A model generated the notes under the pieces. It did not search any database, had not been told where the DNA came from, and saw only the letters and a list, made by a program, of their open reading frames with translations. From Triticum aestivum (taxonomy: Eukaryota; Streptophyta; Magnoliopsida; Poales; Poaceae): 64,000 nt of DNA. Below, in pieces: positions 22,601 to 32,283 of this stretch. Both the position numbers and the translations under genes were made by a program. How positions within the stretch are numbered: position 1 is the stretch's first letter; every line of letters begins with the position of its first letter. The stretch spans positions 64,622,494-64,686,493 of the forward strand of contig NC_057812.1 in assembly GCF_018294505.1 (NCBI RefSeq). Reading direction: 5' to 3'.

Positions 22601-23864
22601 CTCCGTCTTGCTTCAGAAAAAATCACCCACCAGCTCAAACCCGAGTTCTTGCTCATCTTGCTGCCATTTTCGGTCTCCTTGCTCAAAGCTCCATCCACAA
22701 AACTGCTTTGGGGGATTGTTCATCGGTTTGTGACTCCTCCAATGGTCCAATTATTTTTTGTTCTAGTGCTTTATTTATTGCAAATTTTTGTTGCTTAGGT
22801 GACCCTGTAGTTGCTATCTAGGCACTTGTAGGAGTAGTTGCTATCAACTTTGTTGAGTTTGGTTCACTTTTATTATAAGTTATAAAAATTTCAGAAATTT
22901 TCAGAAAAAGATGGAGAGACTATTGAGGGGCTCATCGAGCCGAAGCTCTAAGGATAAGCAAAGTGAAGAAAATAAGAAGCCCAAGTATAATCTCCCTCGT
23001 ACTGCGGAGGTTCGGCCGTGTGAATGGCCTTGTGATGAGTTCTTGAGGGAAGCCGGGATTTATGAAGATTTTTATTATTTGGCTAAGAATGCAGGCCTCA
23101 CCAACTTCCTCCACGACCAGCGTGAACAATATCTCTTACTCACCAATATTTTTCTGCAAAATTTTCTTTTCCATGCTAGGAGATCACCACCTTCGGTGGA
23201 ATTTTATTTATATGATGAGCATACGGAGATGTCACTTTATGATTTTTGCGGGGTTTGTAGGATACCCTTTGAGGTCAGCATAGAGGAACCACATCGTAAT
23301 GATGTGGAGGGATTTATTGATACGATTGATGTAGGGGAAACGAGGAAAGTTTCCGATGTAAGAATCACTAGCATACATTTTCCTCTTCTACATTACTTTG
23401 CAATATTTGCTAGTAGATGCTTAATTGGTCGCGGGAACTGTGGAAATCTTAGTGCTCCTGATATTGTTATTTTGCGCCATTCTTTGTTTTGTGATAACAC
23501 TTTTATTTTAGGCGCTATTGTTGCTAAATGGTTAAATACGAACCGTACAAATGGTCCCGTCCTAGGAGGCATCTTCGCCTCGCGCCTTGCTGCACACTTT
23601 AAAATACCTATTAGGCATTATGAGAATGAGGAAAAGTTGTTGCCTCATATTTTTCTAGATTATAAGAGCATGGTAGCACACGATTTTATTGTCAATCATA
23701 AGAAGAAAATGCTTAACTATAGACTGGTATTTCATAAGAAACACTTTGAGGCTATTATCTTGCCTACTCCCTCTTTCTTCAACATATTTTCAGGCACGTA
23801 CCTTGTTTTGCAGGAGGCCGTTCAGGCATACCAGAGCCTGACATCAGCTCCAGAGCCGGAGCCA

Positions 23865-25446
23865 TGGTACGTCTTCAACGTATCTATAATTTTTGATTGC
23901 TCCATGCTATTATATTATCTATTTTGGATGTCAATGGGCTTTACTTTACACTTTTATTTCATTTTTGGGACTAACCTACTAACTAGAGGCCCAACCCAAA
24001 TTGTTGTTTTTTGCCTGTTTTAGGGTTTCACCGAAAAGGAATATCAAACGGAGTCCAAACGGAATGAAACCTTCGGGAACGTGATTTTCTCAACAAACGT
24101 GATCCAGGAGACTTGGAGTGGGCGTCAAGAAACATTCGAGGAGGCCATGAGGCAGGGGGTGCGCCTACCCCCCTAGGCGCGCCCTCCACCCTCATGGGCC
24201 CCTCGTTGCTCCACCGACCTACTTCTTCCTCCTATATATATATCCACGTACCCACAAAATGTCCAGGAGATCCACGAAAACCTAATTCCACCACCGCAAC
24301 CTTCTGTACCCGAGAGATCCCATATTGGGGCCTTTTCCGGAGCTCCGCTGGAGGGGGCATTGATCACAGAGGGCCTCTACATCAACTCCACGGCCTCTCC
24401 GGTGATGTGTGAGTAGTTTACTTCAGACCTACGGGTCCAGAGTTATTAGCTAGATGGCTTCTTCTCTCTCTTTGTATCTCAATACAAAGTTCTCCTCGAT
24501 CTTCTTGGAGATCTATTCGATGTAATCTTCTTTTCCGGTATGTTGTCGAGATCCGATGAATTGTGGGTTTATGATCAAGTTTATCTATGAACAATATTTG
24601 AATCTCATCTGAATTCTTTTATGTATGATTGGTTTATCTTTGCAAGTCTCTTCGAATTATCAGTTTGGTTTGGCCTACTAGATTGATCTTTCTTGCAATG
24701 AGAATTGCTTAGCTTTGGGTTCAATCTTGCGATGCTCGATCCCAGTGACAGAAAGGGAAATGACACGTATTGTATTGTTGCCATCGAGGATAAAAAGATG
24801 GGGTTTATATCATATTGCATGAGTTTGTCTCTCTACATCATGTCATCTTACTTAAAGCATTGCTCTTTTCTTATGAACTTAATACTCTAGATGCATGTTG
24901 GATAGCGGTCGATGTGTGGAGTAATAGTAGTAGATGCAGAATTGTTTCGGTCTACTTTTCGCAGATGTGATGCCTATATAAATGATCATACCTAGGTATT
25001 CTCATAACTATGCTAAATTCTATCAATTGCTTGACAGTAATTCGTTTACCCACTGTAATACTTATGCTCTTGAGAGAAGCCACTAGTGAAACCTATGGCC
25101 CCGGGTCTATCTTCCATCATATTAATCTTCCAAACACTTAGTTATTTCTATTGCCGTTTATTTTACTTTGCATCTTTATTTCTCTTTATCATAAAAATAC
25201 CAAAAATATTATCTTATCATATCTATCAGATCTCACTCTCGTAAGTGACTGTGAAGGGATTGACAACCCCTTTATAGGGTTGGCTGCGAGGTTCTTATTT
25301 GTTTGTGTAGGTGCGTGGGACTCGAGCGTGATCTCCTACTGGATTGATACCTTGGTTCTTAAAAACTAAGGGAAATACTTACGCTACTTTACTACATCAC
25401 CCTTTCCTCCTCAAGGGAAAACCAACGCAGTGCTCAAGAGGTAGCA
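23865..25446 (+). repeat. Element G 5' LTR
   Basis: It starts TGGTACGTCTTCAACG and ends CAAGAGGTAGCA. It has a GC-rich palindromic patch at 24138-24206 and a TATATATATAT box at about 24234. Near its 3' end lies the conserved CCAACGCAGTGCTCAAGAGG. Confidence 0.92.
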
Positions 25447-25459
25447 AGAAGGATTTCTT

Positions 25460-25477
25460 GTGCCATTGCCGGGGAGA
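25460..25477 (+). other. Element G primer-binding site (tRNA-Asp type, degenerate)
   Basis: TGTGCCATTGCCGGGGAG differs from the Athila consensus TGGCGCCRTTGCCGGGGA at a few positions. A second, weaker copy (GCACCGTTGCTGGAGAG) follows at about 25529. Confidence 0.75.
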
Positions 25478-25770
25478 TTCGCGCCAAGTCAAGTCAAGAT
25501 TTAACTCCTGACAACGAGCCATTTCTAGCACCGTTGCTGGAGAGTCTACGCACAAGTCAAGACATACCAAGTACCCATCACAAACTCTTATCCCTCGCAT
25601 GACATTATTTGCCATTTGCCTCTCATTTTCCTCTCCCCCACTTCACCCTTAACGTTTCATTCACCCTTCTTCTGTTCATCTTTCCATTTTCTTTTATGTC
25701 TTACTTGGCTCGTTTGCTCGTTTGGTTGGAATAGTTGTTTATTTATTGCTAAACTTAGAACCTAAGATCT

Positions 25771-26604
25771 ATGGATCCTCATCCGCTTGCTAATCTTTTT
25801 AAGAGATCCAATTATGATGAACCAATTGCTAGTGAGTTTTGTGCACTAGATTATGTTTATGAAGTTTTGCTTGAAATTCACAAATCTGAAAATTGTGATG
25901 AAGTACTTTATGGAGTGATTCACAATGGATCTTTGAATATTAAGCATGATTGTAGTGACAATAGTATAAATTCTATTAATGTCAATTGTGCTTATAATAT
26001 GCAAAACCCTAAGCTTGGGGATGCTACTTTTGTTATGTCTACTACTTGTTGCAATGATCATGATTGGGGTGTTTCTTCTTATGATCTTGAAAATTTATTT
26101 AAGCCCCATGATGGATATGAGATTGATTATAATGTTTGCAATAATATTGAAAGTGGGTTTGGAAGAGTGTCAACTTTAGATCCCACATATTTGGAGAATG
26201 CTCAATCTTATGAATTTTTTGATAAAAGTGGGTTTGGAGAGGTCATGACTTTAGTTAATGTTAATCCAACTATTTTGGAAGAGTGTCAACTTTGCATACA
26301 TGTGGACCGTGTTAAGAATATCTTTTGTGATAGCCATATTGTCGAATTTGATTATGATCCTACATGTAATTATTATGAGACAGGAAAATATTGTGGTAGA
26401 AATTTTCATGTTACTAAATTACCTCTCATTATGTTGAGATTGCTATTGTTTCTTTCCGCTTCCTTGCATATGCTAGTTTTTGCTTGCCTTGATAATTTGT
26501 TTTCCTATAAGATTCCTATGCATAGGAAGTATGTTAGACTTAGATGTGTTTGTCACGTGTTTTATGATGCTCTCTTTGTGCTTCAATTCTTGTGTTTCAT
26601 GTGA
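25771..26604 (+). CDS. Element G unknown ORF (277 codons)
   Basis: The ATG at 25771 opens an intact frame to TGA at 26602-26604. I see no retrotransposon domain. The N-terminal half is acidic, Asn- and Cys-rich. Two imperfect repeats occur near residues 128-175 (ESGFGRVSTLDPTYLE and KSGFGEVMTLVNVNPTILE). A hydrophobic stretch (LPLIMLRLLLFLSASLHML) could span a membrane. The C-terminus carries YKIPMHRKYVRLR, nearly the same as YEMPMHRKRVRLR in the otherwise different ORF of element E. The open frame in an element with no other coding suggests past selection. Function unknown. Confidence 0.65.
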   Translation: MDPHPLANLFKRSNYDEPIASEFCALDYVYEVLLEIHKSENCDEVLYGVIHNGSLNIKHDCSDNSINSINVNCAYNMQNPKLGDATFVMSTTCCNDHDWGVSSYDLENLFKPHDGYEIDYNVCNNIESGFGRVSTLDPTYLENAQSYEFFDKSGFGEVMTLVNVNPTILEECQLCIHVDRVKNIFCDSHIVEFDYDPTCNYYETGKYCGRNFHVTKLPLIMLRLLLFLSASLHMLVFACLDNLFSYKIPMHRKYVRLRCVCHVFYDALFVLQFLCFM

Positions 26605-26621
26605 GCATCGTTGAAATCTTA

Positions 26622-26672
26622 TGCCTAGCTATAAGGCTTTAAAGAAAAGCGCTTGTTGGGAGACAACCCAAT
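26622..26672 (+). ncRNA. Conserved RNA hairpin block after the ORF of element G
   Basis: Eighteen bases after the stop comes GCCTAGCTATAAGGC (a GCCT/AGGC stem), then TTTAAAGAAAAGCGCT. A stem-loop TTGGG-AGACAA-CCCAA follows at 26656-26671, extended by a G-T pair. The same order with the same AGACAA loop occurs after the ORF of E. It is probably a cis-acting RNA signal of the element, not a separate RNA gene. Confidence 0.5.
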
Positions 26673-27250
26673 ATTTTTCCTTGCTGTTATTCAATAAATA
26701 ATTTATCTAGCCTCTGTTTTGGTTGTGTTTTTTGTGTTTAATTAGTGTTTGTGCCAAGTAGAACCATTGGGAAGACTTGGGGAAAGTCTTTTTGATCTTG
26801 CTGTAAAAAATAGAATCTTTAGCGCTCACGAGAATTTCTGCCATTTTTATTTGAAGTCATATTTAGTTAATTATTTTTGCAGATGATTAATAGATAAATT
26901 CCTCATGTCCAGAAATTTATTTTAGAATTTTTGGGGTTCCAGAAGTTTGTGTTAGCTACAGATTACTACAGACTGTTCTATTTTTTATAGATTCCGTTTT
27001 TCGTGTGTTGTTTGCTTATTTTGATGAATCTATGGCTAGTAAAAGAGTTTATAAACCATATAAAAGTTGGAATACAGTAGTCTTAACACCAATATAAATA
27101 AATAATGAGTTCATCACAGTACCTTGAAGTGGTGTTTTGTTTTCTTTCGCTGACGGAGCTCGCGAGATTTTCTATTTTGAGTTTTGTGTTGTGAAGTTTT
27201 CATGTTTTGGGTAAAGATTTGCTGGATTATGGAACAAACAGTGGCAAGAG

Positions 27251-27340
27251 CCTAAGCTTGGGTATGCCCATGGCACCCCAAGGTAAAATTCAAGGACACC
27301 AAAAAGCCTAAGCTTGGGTATGCCCCGGAAGGCATCCCCA
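27251..27340 (+). other. Element G internal PPT-like copies with hairpins
   Basis: CCTAAGCTTGGGTATGCC occurs twice (27251 and 27308), each followed by a complementary arm (GGCACCCC, GGCATCCCC). AAGCTTGGG is also the core of the 3' polypurine tract at 29495. It may serve as an internal second-strand priming site or an RNA structure. Confidence 0.45.
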
Positions 27341-29509
27341 CTTTCGTCTTCGTCTATCGGTAACTTTACTTGGAGCTATATTTCTATTCACGACATAATA
27401 TGTGTTTTGTTTGGAGCGTCTTGTATGATTTGAGTCTTTGCTTTTTAGTTTACCACAATCAACCTTGCTGTACACACCTTTTGAGAGAGACTCACATGAC
27501 TTAAAATTTATTAGAATACCCTATGTGCTTCACTTATATCTTTTGAGCTATATAGTTTTTGCTCTCTAGCTTCACTTATATCTTTTAGAGCACGGCGGTG
27601 GTTTTATTTTATAGAAATAATTGATGTCTCATGCTTCACATATATTATTTTGAGAGTCCTTTAGAACGACATGGAAATTTTCTTTAATATAAAAACTTTC
27701 ATAGAAGTGCACTGAATACTATGAGAAGTTTGATACTTGATAATTGTTTTGAGATATGGAGATGGTGATATTAGAGTCATGCTAGTTGAAGTAGTTGTGA
27801 ATTTGAGAAATACTTGTTTTGAAGTTTGTGATTCCCGTAGCATGCACGTATGGTGAACCGTTATGTGATGAAGTCGGAGCATGATTTATTTATTTATTGT
27901 CTTCCTTATGAGTGGCGGTCGGGGACGAGCGATGGTCTTTTCCTACCAATCTATCCCCCTAGGAGCATGCGCGTAATAGTTTGTTTCGATAACTAATAGA
28001 TTTTTGCAATAATTATGTGAGTTCTTTATGAGTAATGTTGAGTCCATGGATTATACGCACTCTCACCCTTCCACCATTGCTAGCCTCTCTAGTATCGTGC
28101 AACTTTCGCTGGTACAATAAACCCACCATATACCTTCCTCAAAATAGCCACCATACTTACCTATTATGTCATTTCCATAGCCATTCCGAGATACATTGCC
28201 ATGCAACTTTCCACCGTTCCATTATTATGACACACTTCATCATTGACATATTGCTTGCATGATCATGTAGTTGACATCGTATTTTTGGCAAAGCCACCGT
28301 TCATAATTCTTCATACATGTCACTCATGCATCATTGCACATCCCGGTACACCGCCGGAGGCATTCACATAGAGTCATATTTTGTTCTAAGTATTGAGTTG
28401 TAATTCTTGAGTTGTAAGTAAATAAAGTGTGATGATCATCATTATTAAAGCATTGTCCCTAGTGAGGAAAGGATGATGGAGACTATGATTCCCCCACAAG
28501 TTGGGATGAGACTCTGGATGAAAAAAGGAGAAAGGCTATAAAAAAGGAGAAGGCCAAAAAAAAGAGAGGAAAAGAGAGAAGGGACAATGCTAGTATCCTT
28601 TTTCCACACTTGTGCTTCAAAGTAGCACCATGTTCTTCATATAGAGAGTCTCTTGAGTTATCACTTTCATATACTTATGGGAATTTTTCATATAGAACTT
28701 GGCTTTTATATTCCAATGATGGGCTTCCTCAAAATGCCCTAGGTCTTCGTGAGCAAGCAAGTTGGATACACACGCACTTAGTTTCTTTTGTTGAGCTTTC
28801 ATATACTTATAGCCTATTTTCCCCCGGGGGTAATTACCACTGCCTAGCTTTCAATTTGCCTCTGACCATCAAATTAAATGTGAATAACCCGTCCTCCTCT
28901 CTTTTAAACAAGGGGCGCTTCCGGTTCTGTGCGTGCTTCAAACAATTTTGTCTTCTCCCTAGTGCATTCGTTGCATGGCAATCCCTACTCACTCACATTA
29001 ATATCTATTGATGGGCATCTCCATAGCCCGTTGATACGCCTAGTTGATGTGAGACTATCTTCTCCTTTTTTGTCTTCTCCACAACCACCATTCTATTCCA
29101 CATAAAGTGCTATATCCATGGCTCACGCTCATATATTGCGTGAAGATTGAAAAAGTTTGAGAACACCAAAAGTATGAAACAGTTGCTTGGCTTATCATCG
29201 GGGTTGTGCATGATTTAAATATTTTGTGTGGTGAAGATAGAGCATTGCCAGACTATATGATTTTGTAGGGATAACTTTCTTTGGCCATGTTATTTTGAGA
29301 AGACATAATTGCTTAGTTAGTATGCTTGAAGTATTATTATTTTTATGTCAATATTAAACTTTTATCTTGAATCTTTTGGATCTGAACGTTCATGCCACCA
29401 TAAATAAAAAATTACATTGAGAAATATTTTAGAAAGCATTCCACATCAAAAATTCTTCTTTTATCATTTACCTTCTCGAGGACGAGCAGGAATTAAGCTT
29501 GGGGATGCT

Positions 29510-31093
29510 TGATACATGTCCAATGTATCTATAATTTTTGATTGATCAATTCTATTATATTATCTATTTTGGATGTCAATGGGCTTTATTTTACACTTTT
29601 ATATCATTTTTGGGACTAACCTACTAACCGGAGGCCCAGCCCAAATTGCTGTTTTTTCCCTGTTTTAGGGTTTCGCCGAAAAGGAATATCAAACAGAGTC
29701 CAAATGGAATGAAACCTTTGGGAACGTGATTTTCTCAACAAACGTGATCCAGGATACTTGGAGTGGGCGTCAAGAAACAATCAAGGAGGACACGAGGTAG
29801 GGGGCGCGCCTACCCCCCTGGGCGCGCCCTCCACCCTTGTGGGCCCCTCGTTGCTCCACCGACCTACTTCTTCCTCCTATATATATCCACGTACCGCCCA
29901 AACATCCAGGAGCACCACGAAAACCTAATTCCACCACCGCAACCTTCTGTACCCGAGAGATCCCATCTTGGAGCCTTTTCCGGAGCTCCGCCGGAGGGGG
30001 CATTGATCACGGAGGGCCTCTACATCAACTCCATGGCCTCTCCGGTGATGTGTGAGTAGTTTACTTCAGACCTACGGGTCCATAGTTATTAGGTAGATGG
30101 CTTCTTCTCTCTCTTTGGATCTCAATACAAAGTTCGCCTCGATCTTCTTGGAGATGTATTCGATGTAATCTTCTTTTGTGGTGTGTTTGTCGAGATCCGA
30201 TGAATTGTGGGTTTATGATCAAGTTTATCTATGAACAATATTTGAACCTCCTATGAATTCTTTTATGTATGATTGGTTTATCTTTGCAAGTCTCTTCGAA
30301 TTATCAGTTTGGTTTGGCCTACTACATTGATGTTTCTTGCAATGGGAGAAGTGCTTAGCTTTGGGATCAATCTTGCGGTGCTGGATCCCGGTGACAGAAA
30401 GGGAAACGACACATATTGTATTGTTGCCATCGAGGATAAAAAGATGGGGTTTATATCATATTGCATGAGTTTGTCCCTCTACATCATGTCATCTTACTCA
30501 AAGCATTGCTCTGTTCTTATGAACTTAGTACTCTAGATGCATGTTAGATAGCGGTCGATGTGTGGAGTAATAGTAGTAGATGCAGAATCGTTTCGATCTA
30601 CTTGTCGTGCATGTGATGCCTATATACATGATCATACCTAGATATTCTCATAACTATGCTCAATTCTATCAATTGCTCGACAATAATTCATTTACCGACT
30701 GTAATACTTATGCTCTTGAGAGAAGCCACTAGTGAAACCTATGGCCCCCGGGTCTATCTTCCATCATATTAATCTTTCAAACACTTAGTTATTTCTATTG
30801 CCGTTTATTTTACTTTGCATCTTTATTTCTCTTTATCATAAAAATACGAAAAATATTATCTTATCATATCTATCAGAGCTCACTCTCGTAATTAACCGTG
30901 AAGGGATTGACAACCCCTTTATAGCGTTGGTTGCGAGGTTCTTATTTGTTTGTGTAGTTGCGTGGGACTCGATCGTGATATCCTACTGGATTGATACCTT
31001 GGTTCTCAAAAATTGAAGGAAATACTTACGCTACTTTACTGCATCACCCTTTCCTCTTCAAGGGAAAACCAACACAGTGCTCAAGAGGTAGCA
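29510..31093 (+). repeat. Element G 3' LTR
   Basis: It starts TGATACATGTCCAATG and ends CAAGAGGTAGCA. It is preceded by AATTAAGCTTGGGGATGCT (polypurine tract) and followed by the AGCCA duplication. It is collinear with 23865-25446. Confidence 0.92.
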
Positions 31094-31194
31094 AGCCACT
31101 ATCTGATCCTCACCGTCGGTCTGTTTATCAGTGGGATCCGTAGGAGATCGCCAACCAGTGGCACCCCGAAGACCCTCCTCAGTACACCGGATAG

Positions 31195-32138
31195 GGCAGC
31201 TTTGATCCATGGGCATAGACCAACTTAGGCCAAAATCCTAAGCTTGGGGGAGAATGTATTTCTAACCGACATTACATTTATGTTCACACACTCATGCCAG
31301 TTGCCGGTGCTCATTCTTTTTCATTGTATTATCCATGCTAGTTTATTTTATTTTTGAGCTTTCTTCTTGTGTGTTTGAAAAACCTTAAGAAAAACCAAAA
31401 AAAATTAGTTGTAGCTTTTAGCTAGTTTATTTTCCATGTCTGTAGTAGTAATTAAAAATAAAGCCCAAAAAGATTCTCGTTCTTCTTCTGCTTGTTGGGA
31501 GCTTTCCCGTGTAAATAGTTTTGTTTCCTTTCTTTTCTTTGGGGATCGAGAGGAGAAGACCATGATGAAAATATTGAGTGGCTCTCATATGCATTATTCT
31601 TGATCTAACAAAGAGCCCATATTACCTCGTCTTCTCCTGTATATTGAATGCTTGTAGATTCCAGCTTAGTCTAATGCACATGCACTATTATTATTATCCA
31701 CACTATTCGGTTGTGCAAGTGAAAGGCAATAATGACGATATATAATGAACTGGTTGAGATGAGAAAAGCTGGTATGAACTCCACCTCTCTTTTTTTGCAA
31801 ATATGATTAGTCCATCATGCCTGATTCAGCATATTAAACATGTTTGCAATGAAAATTAGAGATTATAGTTGCTCATGCCATGCTTAATTTGCTAGGAGTT
31901 TATAATGGTTGACCTAGCGTGCGAACTTGCTATTAAAATGGTTGTGATGTGGAATGATAGGGTGGTATTCTCCTTTGAACGATTCGAGTGGCTTGACTTG
32001 GCACATGTTCATGCATGTAGTTGAAATAAAATGAACATAGCCTCCACGATATTTAATTTCATGGTGAATTATATCCTACTCATGCTTGCATTCAGTGTTG
32101 ATTAATTTTAATGCATGTTCATGACTATTGTCGCTCTC
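31195..32138 (+). other. Element C 3' internal region, first part (non-coding)
   Basis: Beyond the third ORF there is no open frame of note. At 31229-31245 a copy of the polypurine signal (CTAAGCTTGGGGGAGA) occurs far upstream of the real one at 54573-54589. The region ends at CTCTC (32134-32138), the TSD of E. Confidence 0.7.
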
Positions 32139-32283
32139 TGATACGTCTCCGTCGTATCTATAATTTTTGATTGTTCCATGCCAATATTATTCAACTTTCA
32201 TATACTTTTGGCAACTTTTTATACTATTTTTGGGACTAACATATTGATCCAGTGCCCAGTGCTAGTTCCTGTTTGTTGCATGT
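32139..32283 (+). repeat. Element E 5' LTR, first 145 bp
   Basis: It starts TGATACGTCTCCGTCG and matches 51963 onward. It is cut by D after TTGTTGCATGT. The CATGT at 32279-32283 is the TSD of D. Confidence 0.92.

Larger units (their letters stand above)
23865..31093 (+). mobile_element. Element G: non-autonomous Athila-like retrotransposon with a single unknown ORF
   Basis: LTRs are at 23865-25446 (1582 bp) and 29510-31093 (1584 bp). TSD AGCCA is at 23860-23864 and 31094-31098, with a degenerate tRNA-Asp PBS and PPT AAGCTTGGGGATGC before the right LTR. The 4.06-kb interior has no gag, protease, RT or integrase motif, only one 277-codon ORF. Much of the 3' half resembles the interior of E. 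It must have been moved with proteins from another element. Confidence 0.92.
22911..31194 (+). pseudogene. Element C third ORF (ATHILA ORF-1-like), split by element G
   Basis: The ATG is at 22911. The first 318 codons (22911-23864) are open. They show a basic Ser/Lys-rich start and conserved blocks FYLYDEHTEMSLYDFCGVCR, FAIFASRCLIGRGNCGNLS and PIRHYENEEKLLPHIFLDYK. Element G (23865-31093) interrupts after PEPEP. The last about 30 codons resume at 31099 (QWDP ... EIANQWHPEDPPQYTG), with an amber codon at 31141-31143, and end with TAG at 31192-31194. It resembles the ATHILA ORF-1 family of plant Gypsy elements; the function is unknown. Its place after protease and ahead of the 3' LTR is that of an env-like or accessory gene. 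Confidence 0.75.
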
